Source of the DNA: TH1177 sp042138015
GTDB taxonomy: Archaea; Thermoproteota; Nitrososphaeria; Nitrososphaerales; Nitrososphaeraceae
NCBI GenBank assembly: GCA_042138015.1
Contig: JBHIVA010000014.1
Location: 1-45,376 of the forward strand
DNA length: 45,376 nucleotides
Reading direction: 5' to 3'
The number at the start of each line of letters is the position of its first letter. Within the stretch, counting starts at the first letter, position 1. Made by a program: the position numbers and the translations under genes. Under the pieces are notes generated by a model. That model had not been told where the DNA came from, did not search any database, and was given only the letters and a program-made list of their open reading frames with translations. Of the stretch, positions 17,291 to 25,840 are shown in pieces.

Positions 17291-17314
17291 TTTTTCTTTT
17301 TATAGATTTTTTCT
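17291..17314 (+). terminator. T-tract terminator
   Basis: Two runs of T (17291-17300 and 17307-17312) begin 14 bases after the stop of the small membrane protein. Archaeal transcription ends at such U-rich stretches. Confidence 0.45.
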
Positions 17315-17334
17315 CTAATTACTAATTTTATATG

Positions 17335-17988
17335 TTAGTTATAAATATAGTAGAGTTCATCTTCGATAGTTTCGAATTCCAATAAAAAGGATTGTAAACT
17401 TTGAATGGGTACTATGGGAACTCCACAAATTAATTTGAAACTTGAATCATATAATGTGATTAGCATTGGAAGTGCTCTTTTAATTTTTTTATAATTGATT
17501 AGGTAATTTCTGGTTCGAATTACCTGTTTTTCTATATAAGGAATTATTGCAGATTTGCTATATTTTCTCCAATGCTTACAATCGATAGAGAGAAGAAAAT
17601 TGTTTTTTGTAGCAACAACATCTAACTGGTATCTGGGTTTTGACATATAGATATTTACTTTTGTTTGATAATCAAATTTGATTAATATCTCTGAGGTTAA
17701 CGACTCGAAATCTTTCCAGGATAAAAGTTTTGAGCATGTTTGAATATCGCATCCCATCTGTATTGCTTTTAGTATCATTCGAATTTTATCAGAATCTGAA
17801 AAAGATATTAGCTTATTATTGTTAGATAATTTTCCAATTTTATTATATTCTAGAAATCGGAGAATATCCTTAAAAATGTCATTATTTGTTACCCCAATTA
17901 GATCTTTGAACTGGTTCAGATTAAATTCTTGAGCATTGATTTTCCAAATAACTTTGATCATAAGAGGAGGAGGCAAAAAAGCAAACAA
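17335..17988 (-). CDS. PD-(D/E)XK nuclease-fold protein
   Basis: A 217-residue protein. The N-terminal half (about 15-85) is helical and may be a DNA-binding part. The C-terminal half has the restriction-endonuclease-like core: WKDFESLTSEIL with Glu95, then YQLDVVATKNNFLLSIDCKHW, giving Asp123 and Asp136-Cys-Lys138 (D-x12-DxK). The DCKHW form is typical of archaeal RecB-like/Mrr-like nucleases. A repair role is more likely than restriction because there is no adjacent methylase. Start may be the first ATG (17988) or the ATG at 17961. Confidence 0.75.
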   Translation of the reverse strand: MFAFLPPPLMIKVIWKINAQEFNLNQFKDLIGVTNNDIFKDILRFLEYNKIGKLSNNNKLISFSDSDKIRMILKAIQMGCDIQTCSKLLSWKDFESLTSEILIKFDYQTKVNIYMSKPRYQLDVVATKNNFLLSIDCKHWRKYSKSAIIPYIEKQVIRTRNYLINYKKIKRALPMLITLYDSSFKLICGVPIVPIQSLQSFLLEFETIEDELYYIYN

Positions 17989-18543
17989 AATTGTTAAATT
18001 ACTTTTAGAAATTCCTTTATTATAAATTTTATAGAATTGTTATTTCAAATACATTAAAAAATTGTTTGAAAATGTGTTAAAAATTCATGAAGGTCTACTC
18101 TGGATAGATATTTACAAAATTACTCATTCGAATGAGATACTAAATGATTAAAAAGCAATAGAGGACAGGCTTTCTGTTTCCAGTATTTCTTTATTCGAAA
18201 CAAAATCTATTTTATCGTTAAATTCACCATTGACTAGAGATCAAATAAAATTTGATATAGTTGAATAGTAATTTTCTAACATCCCCTCTTCATCTATAAA
18301 CAAGAAAAATGATGAATAAATAACACATTGTGTTAGAAATTTAATTATTTAATTTTTATTAATCAGAAAAGAGAAAAATTTATAGATTTCAATTTTTTTA
18401 TAAATGCCTATTAAACAGGCATCAAGAAGATGAGAATCAATTGTATGAGCAAAGATGAATTCTGTTAATAATATAAATGAAATATTTATCTTAAAAGTTA
18501 ATTCCGGGAATGTATAATCTCCAAATTTCGTTTACTGAATTTC
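17989..18543. other. AT-rich gap upstream of the nuclease gene
   Basis: About 555 bases without a supported gene. A six-base-pair hairpin (ATGCCT/AGGCAT, 18404-18422, seven-base loop) lies in it. A 29-codon open stretch around 18060-18145 has protein-like composition but no recognisable family. The gap probably holds the nuclease promoter and the end of the PDCD5 message. Confidence 0.45.
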
Positions 18544-18834
18544 TTAAATTCTGTTTATTTTAAAATCTTTCTTTGGACTTTGAATACTCAACAATATTCG
18601 TTTTAGTTCTTCATCTGATAAGGCATGATTTAGTCTTCCAGTCGATGCAGCATTAACAAGATAATTTTCAACAGCCTGTGCAAGATCTGGTTTTACCATT
18701 CTAACATTAGCTAACCGTTGTCTTGCTGATGGATCTAAAAGCGCCATCATAATTCTCTGGCGCATTGCTTCTGCTTCTGCTTCTCTTTTCTTGAAGTCTT
18801 CCTCGTTTGGATTATTTGGTGAAGCCATATTCAT
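18544..18834 (-). CDS. PDCD5/TFAR19 family DNA-binding protein
   Basis: A 96-residue helical protein. The family core is intact: REAEAEAMRQRIMMALLDPSARQRLANVRMVKPDLAQAVENYLV, then DEELKRILLSI and a basic tail. Archaeal members bind DNA and are usually encoded beside S19e, as here. The start lies four bases after the S19e stop, so the two are almost certainly cotranscribed. The second Met (18828) is an alternative start. Confidence 0.92.
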   Translation of the reverse strand: MNMASPNNPNEEDFKKREAEAEAMRQRIMMALLDPSARQRLANVRMVKPDLAQAVENYLVNAASTGRLNHALSDEELKRILLSIQSPKKDFKINRI

Positions 18835-18838
18835 TTAC

Positions 18839-19291
18839 TTAGGAATACCTACTTAATTCAGGAACTGCTTTTATAAGTTCTTTATGAATTTCAGTAGCTA
18901 ATCTATCCGCCCTCTTCATTCCATCATCAGATATTGCTCTACCTTTTGGTTTTTTTACTAAATAACCAGAATTCTCAAGCTGTTTCAGACCAGTTCGGAT
19001 TATTCCTCCACTTGCATCAACATGATGTGCCAAAAAATAACCTCTTTGCTTTCTTCCACCATACTTACTTTTGAGATCTGCAACAGATATTGGTCCATGG
19101 AGATATATTTTTCTTAACAATGAAGCACATCTTATATACCACCAATCTTTATTTTGAGGAATTTTCTCCGTATGAGGACCTGTCTTCACGAAGTAAGACC
19201 ATGTTGGCGGTTCAATTTTTTTATCATTTTTTAAATATGCAGCTAATTTTTCTATAAATTTGTCAGCGGGAACATCATAAACTTTAGCCAT
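18839..19291 (-). CDS. rps19e: Ribosomal protein S19e
   Basis: A 150-residue small-subunit protein. Typical blocks are AKVYDVPADKFIEKLAAYLK, PPTWSYFVKTG, DWWYIRCASLLRKIY, and GGIIRTGLKQLENSGYLV near the C-terminus. Length and composition are standard. It sits between the RNase P subunit gene and PDCD5 on the same strand, forming an informational operon. Confidence 0.96.
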   Translation of the reverse strand: MAKVYDVPADKFIEKLAAYLKNDKKIEPPTWSYFVKTGPHTEKIPQNKDWWYIRCASLLRKIYLHGPISVADLKSKYGGRKQRGYFLAHHVDASGGIIRTGLKQLENSGYLVKKPKGRAISDDGMKRADRLATEIHKELIKAVPELSRYS

Positions 19292-19347
19292 TATAACATC
19301 AGAATAAGTCTAAAACCCCTATAAATCCTTATTCTCTAGCAAAACAA

Positions 19348-19659
19348 CTATAATAGTTTCCTGTAAACGTAATTACATTTTAGACAGGTAATTCTCAAGG
19401 CCTTTACTTTAGATCTTCCTATTCTCACTCTGGAATTATATCCTGGGGAAATAAAATTCTTGCATTTCTTACAATAAAATTGACGAATATTATATGGAAG
19501 TTTTAATCTTACCCTTTTGGCAATTTTTTTCGCCAGTTGTGCTTGCCCGTTAGCCAAATCATAGTCCCGATGTTTTTCTTCGCTTGCGTTATGAATTAAT
19601 ATAGATATTCGCTCATATGCAAGCAGCTTTGTTTCATGTTTTCCCAAGCCAAATATCAA
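19348..19659 (-). CDS. rnp4: RNase P protein component 4 (Rpp21/Rpr2)
   Basis: The protein subunit of the archaeal tRNA 5'-processing ribozyme. The two helices (LLAYERISILIHNAS, then DYDLANGQAQLAKKIAKRVRLKLP) and the zinc ribbon (FYCKKCKNF...ITCLKCNYVYR) are complete. The frame stays open to a TTG at 19752, but residues before about 32 do not look like the family. A TATA-like stretch (complement of about 19700-19712) lies within that extension, so I place the start at TTG 19659; TTG 19647 is also possible. It is upstream of S19e. Confidence 0.88.
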   Translation of the reverse strand: MIFGLGKHETKLLAYERISILIHNASEEKHRDYDLANGQAQLAKKIAKRVRLKLPYNIRQFYCKKCKNFISPGYNSRVRIGRSKVKALRITCLKCNYVYRKLL

Positions 19660-19787
19660 ATCGGATGATAGAAATAAAAATATTTCATTAATACAATTTC
19701 TATTTATAATATATTTTAACCCGCAATATAGTAAATTAGGATTATATAGCAACCAAATTATTACTTTCAGAAATACAACATATTAAA

Positions 19788-20501
19788 ATGAAATTTTCAA
19801 TAGTGATTGCTGAAACGGCTATAGAAACAGTTCCAAAACTACTTTATAAAAATACGATGGTAAAAGAACATGCTATAAAGTTAAACAGACGAGTTGATGA
19901 ACTCTTACTTGATATAAACTATCACTATTTTGCTATGAAAAAGGAAAATCTTGAACATAGAGAAAAACGTGGACGCCCTGATATATTGCATATATGCTTG
20001 TTGTCTATTTTATCCACACCGCTATTTTTTGAGAGATTTATCAATGTGTACATTCACACCATAGATAACAAGGTGATTTTCGTAGGTGAAAATCTTAGGA
20101 TCCCGAAATCTTATCGAAGATTTGAAGGTCTAATGATGAAGTTATATATTGAAAAAAAAATTAAATCTCAATCTAGTAGTAAAAAAAGTTTATTAGAACT
20201 AAAAGATATGACCTTAGAGCAACTTATAGAAAAAATTTTAAAACCTGAAGCTGTTATAGGTTTTTCCACTACTGGAAATCATATGGAACTAGGTAAGATC
20301 CTGTCTGAAAACATAATAAAGAAAAAAGGTCATTATGTGTTCATTATCGGTGGATTTCAGAGTGGACATTTCTCAGAAGAAACAATAAAAAGACTGGGTA
20401 AAATATATTCGATATCGAGACATCATCTTGAAGCACATGTTGTAATATCTAGGTTAATCTATGAATGCGAAAAATTTTTGATTGTCCAAAATCCTAATTA
20501 G
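19788..20501 (+). CDS. nep1: rRNA pseudouridine N1-methyltransferase Nep1 (Emg1)
   Basis: A SPOUT-class methyltransferase of 237 residues that modifies a conserved pseudouridine in 16S rRNA helix 35 and aids small-subunit assembly. Diagnostic blocks are HREKRGRPDILHICLLSILSTPLF, RIPKSYRRFEGLM, and FIIGGFQSGHFSEET in the knotted SAM-binding region. The start ATG at 19788 gives MKFSIVIAETAIE, a typical N-terminus. It is divergent from the rnp4-rps19e unit, which links ribosome and tRNA maturation genes. Confidence 0.95.
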   Translation: MKFSIVIAETAIETVPKLLYKNTMVKEHAIKLNRRVDELLLDINYHYFAMKKENLEHREKRGRPDILHICLLSILSTPLFFERFINVYIHTIDNKVIFVGENLRIPKSYRRFEGLMMKLYIEKKIKSQSSSKKSLLELKDMTLEQLIEKILKPEAVIGFSTTGNHMELGKILSENIIKKKGHYVFIIGGFQSGHFSEETIKRLGKIYSISRHHLEAHVVISRLIYECEKFLIVQNPN

Positions 20502-20523
20502 AACGGAAAGACTTTTAAAATCA

Positions 20524-21888
20524 ATGTATTTCAATATTTACTATTTCCAATTGTCTAGAAAAATTCTCCTGAATATTAATATAATTGTCGGTTTTTTTCT
20601 GTTGAATATTTTATTGATGAATCCAATTAATAGTGTGTTTTCTGACGGGCTTTTTGAAGAGAGACTGCCCCCTGCATCAGTAGGAGATCGAGAAGCAAGT
20701 TTATACACTAAAATCAGTCCTCCTGTTCTGACATCAGAAAGCAAGGAAAATGCTTTTTTTGAATTAAAATTATTTGATGCAAAAACCGATAACAACATAG
20801 AACATGTATCCTACTTTATAACAGTACAGAAAGATGGAGAACTGATACTCAGAGATTTATTTCACTCACATCAAGGACCACTAAAGATAAAAATAGATCC
20901 GCAGCCTGGTGAATTTGTCAATATTTTTGGTTCAACTGAGCCGTTCCTTGGTGGTTGGACTAGCCAAACTGGAGATATATCAGTTAGCGGACCTATACTC
21001 TTAGAAGGAGGATTATATCATTTTGCAATAGAAATATTTGGTATAGACAATGATAGAAATATTTTTACGCCTGAAACAGCACCCAGATTCGATTCTTATT
21101 TAAGTGTTGGAGATATTTTCAAGAACGATATTATTGAAAGTGCAAATAAATATAATTTAACAATTATTTCATATTATGATCAAGTCCAAAATTTTACATA
21201 TGATTCACCAAAGAAAGAAATTTCCTGGGTGATGCCTTTTAATTGGGATTTGAATAGAATTCAAGAGCAAAATATCTTTGTTCACGAGGAGGTCAAGATA
21301 CCAAAAAGCTTTACCGGATTTGGAGATTCAAATTCCTTCAACGCAACGGTAAATTTGAGCCCAGTAACTGGAAGATCTCTAGCTATTGATCCTTTCACAG
21401 AGGAAAATAATTTGATATTACATTATCTATTAAACAAAGCAGATCTTATCAGATTAGCTGAAGACCCTCAAAACCAGGGGGTGGAGACTATGAACTTTAG
21501 TTTATCTCCGTCAGAAGATAAACCGGTTGAAACAACTACAGAAATTGTTTCTGATCAAGGAGGTATATTAACAAAGTTAAACTGGCCTGATACTATCATG
21601 GCAAATCAAGATACCGAGTTAAATCTCATGTTTTCTGATGCATTAACGGATTCAGAAATTAATGGAGATATAAAATATGATATTACATTTTATGATCAAA
21701 ATGATAATCAAGTTTTGAAGAAAGAAAATCTTCTTGCAAAGAATGCAACTGATTCACAAATAATTAAATTTCCTGCAACAGGAATATACCAGATTGAATT
21801 AGAAGTTAAATCTATAAACTATCCCGGTATAGTGTCACCAGATGAAACAAGAAATGGAATATCAAGAGGAAATGTAATAATTTCATAA
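20524..21888 (+). CDS. Secreted beta-rich protein of unknown function
   Basis: An exported protein of 454 residues from the ATG at 20524. A longer frame from TTG 20482 would overlap Nep1 and is less likely. A hydrophobic export segment (about residues 12-38, KILLNINIIVGFFLLNILL) is followed by extracytoplasmic beta-sandwich-like domains. The first (about 70-180) has a stretch FFELKLFDAKTDNNIEHVSY and HSHQGPLKIKI. The C-terminal about 110 residues look like a second Ig-like domain (LTKLNWPDTIMANQDTELNL). Similar tandem Ig-like secreted proteins are common in thaumarchaea. No catalytic motif or C-terminal anchor is seen. Confidence 0.75.
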   Translation: MYFNIYYFQLSRKILLNINIIVGFFLLNILLMNPINSVFSDGLFEERLPPASVGDREASLYTKISPPVLTSESKENAFFELKLFDAKTDNNIEHVSYFITVQKDGELILRDLFHSHQGPLKIKIDPQPGEFVNIFGSTEPFLGGWTSQTGDISVSGPILLEGGLYHFAIEIFGIDNDRNIFTPETAPRFDSYLSVGDIFKNDIIESANKYNLTIISYYDQVQNFTYDSPKKEISWVMPFNWDLNRIQEQNIFVHEEVKIPKSFTGFGDSNSFNATVNLSPVTGRSLAIDPFTEENNLILHYLLNKADLIRLAEDPQNQGVETMNFSLSPSEDKPVETTTEIVSDQGGILTKLNWPDTIMANQDTELNLMFSDALTDSEINGDIKYDITFYDQNDNQVLKKENLLAKNATDSQIIKFPATGIYQIELEVKSINYPGIVSPDETRNGISRGNVIIS

Positions 21889-22016
21889 CCAGATTAATCA
21901 ATCAGTAATAATCCAAATTTGATAATCTTCTAATCACGACTGATTGTATGTTGTTTTTACTAGAATCTTAATGACATAGAGTTATATCTTTCTCAATTAA
22001 AATCATATTTACAAGA

Positions 22017-22997
22017 TTGAAAATAGTTTTTGCTAATCATTTAATTTGTATAAAGCATTCTGATAAACAATTTAAGCTTAGATTAGAGGATTTAATAAAT
22101 AAAGATGGAAAAGAATGCACAGAAGGATTCTTAATTTGTCCTAATTGCAATTCCAAATACCCAATTATTGAAGGTGTAGCGATAATTGTAAATGATTTTT
22201 CAAACTATATCCAAAAACGTACTGAAATGTATGGTAAATGGTTATTAGAGTCTAAAACAGATGCTATGAAAAATTTTTTAAAGGAAACTGGAAGAAATTT
22301 GTCACGTAATATAAGTGAAAGTGACCTATATGAGGACGGTGGGATTTGGTATTCACCATACAAATGGTTCCAGCAAGAAGATCATGGAGAAGATAGATTA
22401 ATGAAATCTCTTAAATGGAACTTAAAGCCTGATGAGCTTTATGATCGTGCTATTAACAGTATTAACCCAAAATTAGACGGAATAGCATTAGACATTGGTT
22501 GTGCAATGGGAAAAACTACTATTAAGCTTGCAAAAAAATATTCGTTTGTAATAGGAGTAGATCTTTCTTTTTCCTTTATAAAGGAAGCCCGTAAATTGAT
22601 GCAACAAGATCTACAGGGAAATGCTGAATTCTGTGTGGCAGATATCGCTTCTCTTCCCTTTCGCAGAATGAAATTTGACTTGATTTTGGTAATGAATTTG
22701 ATAGAATTGATAAATCCAGTAGAGTTATTTTTAACAATTCATAAGTTATTAAAACCTCATTGTGATGTTATCATAACTGATCCGTATGATTACAATAGAA
22801 AAAGAACAACTGAAAAGAAATACGACGCCAGATCCTTTAGACATCTAATTGAGGATAATGGATTTGAAATAAACGAGTCTTATAAAAAAAAGGAGGCATT
22901 TATTCCCTGGATTTTGAAGATAAATGAGAGAGTATACTTATTCTATTTTGTAGATTTTATTAAAGCAAAGAAACTTTCAAAGCATAAACTATTCTAA
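22017..22997 (+). CDS. SAM-dependent methyltransferase with N-terminal zinc-binding-like domain
   Basis: A 326-residue protein. Residues 1-65 look like a Trm112-type domain (HLICIKH, then GFLICPNCNSKYPIIEGVAI). A class I methyltransferase core follows, with motif I ALDIGCAMGKTTIKLAKK, the acidic end of strand 2 VIGVDLS, motif III region FCVADIASLPF, and DLILVMNLIELI. The substrate is unknown; Trm112-like domains often accompany enzymes acting on RNA, proteins or small molecules. The start is TTG. It precedes cdc6 by about 105 bases on the same strand. Confidence 0.82.
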   Translation: MKIVFANHLICIKHSDKQFKLRLEDLINKDGKECTEGFLICPNCNSKYPIIEGVAIIVNDFSNYIQKRTEMYGKWLLESKTDAMKNFLKETGRNLSRNISESDLYEDGGIWYSPYKWFQQEDHGEDRLMKSLKWNLKPDELYDRAINSINPKLDGIALDIGCAMGKTTIKLAKKYSFVIGVDLSFSFIKEARKLMQQDLQGNAEFCVADIASLPFRRMKFDLILVMNLIELINPVELFLTIHKLLKPHCDVIITDPYDYNRKRTTEKKYDARSFRHLIEDNGFEINESYKKKEAFIPWILKINERVYLFYFVDFIKAKKLSKHKLF

Positions 22998-23068
22998 TAA
23001 TCAATTAGAAGATAATGACAATAGATAGTGATGGGTTATTATAAGAAAATGATAAAGAAATAATAATG

Positions 23069-23078
23069 ATTATAATAA
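23069..23078 (+). promoter_or_regulatory. TATA-like box for cdc6
   Basis: ATTATAATAA lies 25-34 bases before the ATG at 23103, the spacing expected for a leaderless archaeal promoter. Surrounding sequence is also AT-rich, so the call is moderate. Confidence 0.35.
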
Positions 23079-23102
23079 CTAATATATTGAATAAATAATC
23101 TC

Positions 23103-24275
23103 ATGCAGGATCAATTAATTTTCAAAGACAGAACTAAACTTTCACCAAGGTATCTTCCGAAAGAATTGCCCCATCGACAAAAACAAATTGATTTACTTAA
23201 ACGAATATTTATTAATATTAAAAATGATCCAGATGAATATCCATTAACAATTTTGCAAATTATTGGTCCCACAGGTATAGGTAAAACTTCTACTCTCATC
23301 AAATTTGGAAATTTATTGCAAGAAGAATTGTCAAATGATAAAATTTGTTCTAAAATTGTGTATATTAATTTAAAATTATTAGGTGGTAACAAATATGCAA
23401 TATATAAATATATGCTAGGATGTATTGCACCAGAATTACCTGCACAAGGGCTAAGTGCAGAGGAGATGTTACGACAAATGATTGACTACCTAGATAGTAC
23501 TTCATCCTATGCCTTAATCATACTTGATGAAATTGATCACCTAATTAAAATATCAAAAGATATCGGTATTATTTATGACTTGACTAGGCTCACGGAATTT
23601 TACCCAAATAAGAGATGTAATGTAAAAGGAGTTATTTTTATTGCAAGAAGTACTGAATTTTATGAAAAGTTAGATGCAGCTGAATTAAGCTCTTTGGGGA
23701 GAGTACCAATAGAGTTTCCGACATATAATATTGAACAAGTTAGTGATATAATTACCCAAAGATCACAAGAGGCTTTTAATGAGAAAGTAATCGGACCTGA
23801 TTTAATAGATTGGATCGCAAGAATTGTTATTTCACCTACAATAAATGGCGATATTAGATACGCTCTGGATCTATTAACCTATTCAGGAAATCTTGCAGAA
23901 AACGAAGGAACTGGCAAAATTTTTATCGACCACGTTAAAAAAGTACATGAGCAAATATTCATAGGAATCACAGATGATGACATTAAAGAACTATCAAAAG
24001 AGCAAATAGTAATGTTGTTAGCAATTATTAGAGGAATACGAATTAAAAAGAGAGAATATACTGAATTAAAAGAAATCCGAATGCAAGCAATAGAAATAGC
24101 TGAAAAAAATAATATTAAAAATATCGATATATATGATATTCTAGAAGAATTAGCTGTAAAAAAAATAATAAAAATTCAATCTTTAAAGAAGATATTTTTA
24201 CTATCTGCATCGCTAGATGAATTAGAGAAAATTTTGGTTAAAAGACTTTATAGAAATACAAAGATAAAAAATTGA
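23103..24275 (+). CDS. cdc6: Orc1/Cdc6 replication initiator
   Basis: An AAA+ origin-binding ATPase of 390 residues. The N-terminal initiator signature LSPRYLPKELPHRQKQI is followed by Walker A GPTGIGKT (55-62), Walker B LIILDEIDHL (Asp142, Glu143), sensor-2 region GDIRYALDLL, and a C-terminal winged helix that reads duplex DNA at the origin. Length is normal. Archaeal origins commonly lie beside this gene, and a long AT-rich gap begins about 300 bases after it. Confidence 0.95.
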   Translation: MQDQLIFKDRTKLSPRYLPKELPHRQKQIDLLKRIFINIKNDPDEYPLTILQIIGPTGIGKTSTLIKFGNLLQEELSNDKICSKIVYINLKLLGGNKYAIYKYMLGCIAPELPAQGLSAEEMLRQMIDYLDSTSSYALIILDEIDHLIKISKDIGIIYDLTRLTEFYPNKRCNVKGVIFIARSTEFYEKLDAAELSSLGRVPIEFPTYNIEQVSDIITQRSQEAFNEKVIGPDLIDWIARIVISPTINGDIRYALDLLTYSGNLAENEGTGKIFIDHVKKVHEQIFIGITDDDIKELSKEQIVMLLAIIRGIRIKKREYTELKEIRMQAIEIAEKNNIKNIDIYDILEELAVKKIIKIQSLKKIFLLSASLDELEKILVKRLYRNTKIKN

Positions 24276-24577
24276 ATGAAAATCAAACTGTAAAAGACTT
24301 AGTAGAAACCGGTTTCGGAACAATAGGCAAAATAAGGATACTAAGAGCTTTAGCAGAAGATAATAAATTACTAACTATTTATGCATTGCATAAAAAAACC
24401 AGTTTAAAACGGGAGGATATTAAACGAAATTTATCTGATCTAATATTAATAAATTGGGTCATAGAAAAAAAACTTGTAAATAATGTTTATTCCTTAAATA
24501 AAGATGATAAGTATGTTAAAAAAATAATTCCCTTTTTTCAAGAAATTGGATATATTGGCGAAAAAGATTATTTGTAA
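24272..24577 (+). CDS. Winged-helix protein coupled to cdc6
   Basis: A 101-residue winged helix-turn-helix protein (KIRILRALAEDNKLLTIYAL, recognition region SLKREDIKRNLSDLILINWV, wing KKLVNNVYSLN). Its TTG start overlaps the cdc6 stop (TTGA), which implies translational coupling. It could regulate cdc6 or act at the origin. No named family recognised beyond the fold. Confidence 0.72.
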   Translation: MNENQTVKDLVETGFGTIGKIRILRALAEDNKLLTIYALHKKTSLKREDIKRNLSDLILINWVIEKKLVNNVYSLNKDDKYVKKIIPFFQEIGYIGEKDYL

Positions 24578-24630
24578 CGAAATAAGAAATCAAATAAAAT
24601 TCAGAATAAGATAAAATTTGCTATTGCTAT

Positions 24631-24744
24631 TATTCGTAATATATTTAGTTATTTCAATAAAATATAAAAACAAATTTTATTTTTTTTAATGAGATTATAA
24701 TCTTTATCAATTTATAATAATGTCACTTTTTAGTATTACGAATA
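24631..24744. repeat. 11-bp inverted repeat pair
   Basis: TATTCGTAATA (24631-24641) and TATTACGAATA (24734-24744) are exact reverse complements, 92 bases apart. They lie in the gap after cdc6 and could be paired binding sites. Confidence 0.4.
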
Positions 24745-24790
24745 TAGATTATATCAATCTGAAAATATTTTTATATTGAAACCAGATAAT

Positions 24791-24812
24791 GTAACAAATA
24801 TATATTTGTTAC
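24791..24812. repeat. 22-bp perfect palindrome in the cdc6 gap
   Basis: The half-site GTAACAAATAT is followed at once by its exact reverse complement ATATTTGTTAC. A perfect 22-base palindrome is notable even in AT-rich DNA because the outer GTAAC/GTTAC ends contain G and C. It is a candidate site for a dimeric protein. Confidence 0.55.
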
Positions 24813-25416
24813 TAGAATTAATATGGATTATATAGTTTATTAAACTATTGATCACCTCGTTAATTATCTATTAATATCTATCTACTTATTTACCTCATTG
24901 TAAAATTAAAATATAAATCAAAATAAGTATAAATAATACGTAATCAAAATAATCAGGTTGTGTTATGATAATTTAAAACTTATCTAGAAGATTTTTTTAG
25001 TTTTTTCAATATAACAATTTCGATTGAATAAAATTTGTGTTTATATTTATAAGCATATTATAAAATATCCTATTAAAAGTTTAAAATAACAAATTCTTTT
25101 GGTTATCTTTGAATTGTTAGAAAAATAAAATTGAGTATTAAAATAAAATAAGGATATCTAAAGTATTTTCTTTGGTAAACTTTAATTGAAGGTTTTAAGA
25201 ATATATATTTGGAGTAATAGTTAGTAATGTCGTTCTTAAAATATCGTTTGAGTAGAATTAGGAGAATTACTAAAAATAGAATATTTCTTGTATTTAGGTA
25301 TATTTTTTTCTTGTACGTAAAATTTAAACTCAAGATAGGATGGCTTTAATATTTACATACTATATTATTAAGATCAAACCTAACATTCAATAATAGATTT
25401 AATAGTCTACTTTACA

Positions 25417-25788
25417 ATGGATTACAACAAGCTATGTAAATCGATATTTGCTCTACATGACGATGTAAGATATGCTGGAGTTGTAGATGAGAGTGGTGTT
25501 TTGGTGGCAGGAGGAATGAGGAAAGGAATTGATTCGATTGTAGACGAAACAAGCGAGGAGCTTTATCTTGCTCAGACATCAATCAGAAGGTCGATGAGAG
25601 AAAGATTTGATGATACAATGGGTAAAGCAAGATTTTCGTACGTAGAACGTGAAAAATTATCTATCCTTACTTTATATCTGGATAAAAAAATAGTCTTGAT
25701 AACATTAGAACCAAATATTGACTCACATACTGTAATTGATATTGCTGAAGATTCTTTGGATATGATCAATGGAAAAATAGATAATTAA
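25417..25788 (+). CDS. Roadblock/LC7-like protein (DUF6659-type)
   Basis: A 123-residue cytoplasmic protein with an alpha/beta layout: DYNKLCKSIFALHDDVRYAGVVDESGVLVAGGM, a helical middle with EELYLAQTSIRRSMRERFDD, strands RFSYVEREKLSILTLYL and KKIVLITLEPN, and a last helix. This matches the Roadblock/LC7-like proteins abundant in thaumarchaea (I recall them as DUF6659). Such proteins often pair with small GTPases or sensors, but no partner is adjacent. It lies just after the long AT-rich gap and faces valS tail-to-tail. Confidence 0.7.
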   Translation: MDYNKLCKSIFALHDDVRYAGVVDESGVLVAGGMRKGIDSIVDETSEELYLAQTSIRRSMRERFDDTMGKARFSYVEREKLSILTLYLDKKIVLITLEPNIDSHTVIDIAEDSLDMINGKIDN

Positions 25789-25840
25789 CCAAGACTAATT
25801 TTTTATATTTCTTCATTTTCTTTTTAACAGCAAAACAGTT

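Larger units (their letters stand above)
24578..25416. other. Long AT-rich gap beside cdc6; candidate replication origin
   Basis: About 840 bases with no convincing gene. It follows the initiator operon and contains a 22-bp perfect palindrome (24791-24812) and an 11-bp inverted pair (24631-24641 with 24734-24744). Position beside cdc6, extreme AT content and inverted repeats fit an origin. I did not find a clear copy of the known crenarchaeal or euryarchaeal ORB consensus, so this is inference. Confidence 0.4.

Noticed and set aside
18060..18145. 29-codon open stretch (reads LFENVLKIHEGLLWIDIYKI...)
   Set aside because: Too short and without a start or family match to support as a gene or remnant.
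18404..18422. Six-base-pair hairpin ATGCCT/AGGCAT considered as part of a small RNA
   Set aside because: The stem is short and isolated, with no C/D-box pair, tRNA-like fold or clear terminator context.
25103..25333. 76-codon open frame on the minus strand in the gap after cdc6
   Set aside because: Low-complexity Ile/Leu/Lys/Tyr content of AT-rich non-coding DNA, no recognisable protein features.
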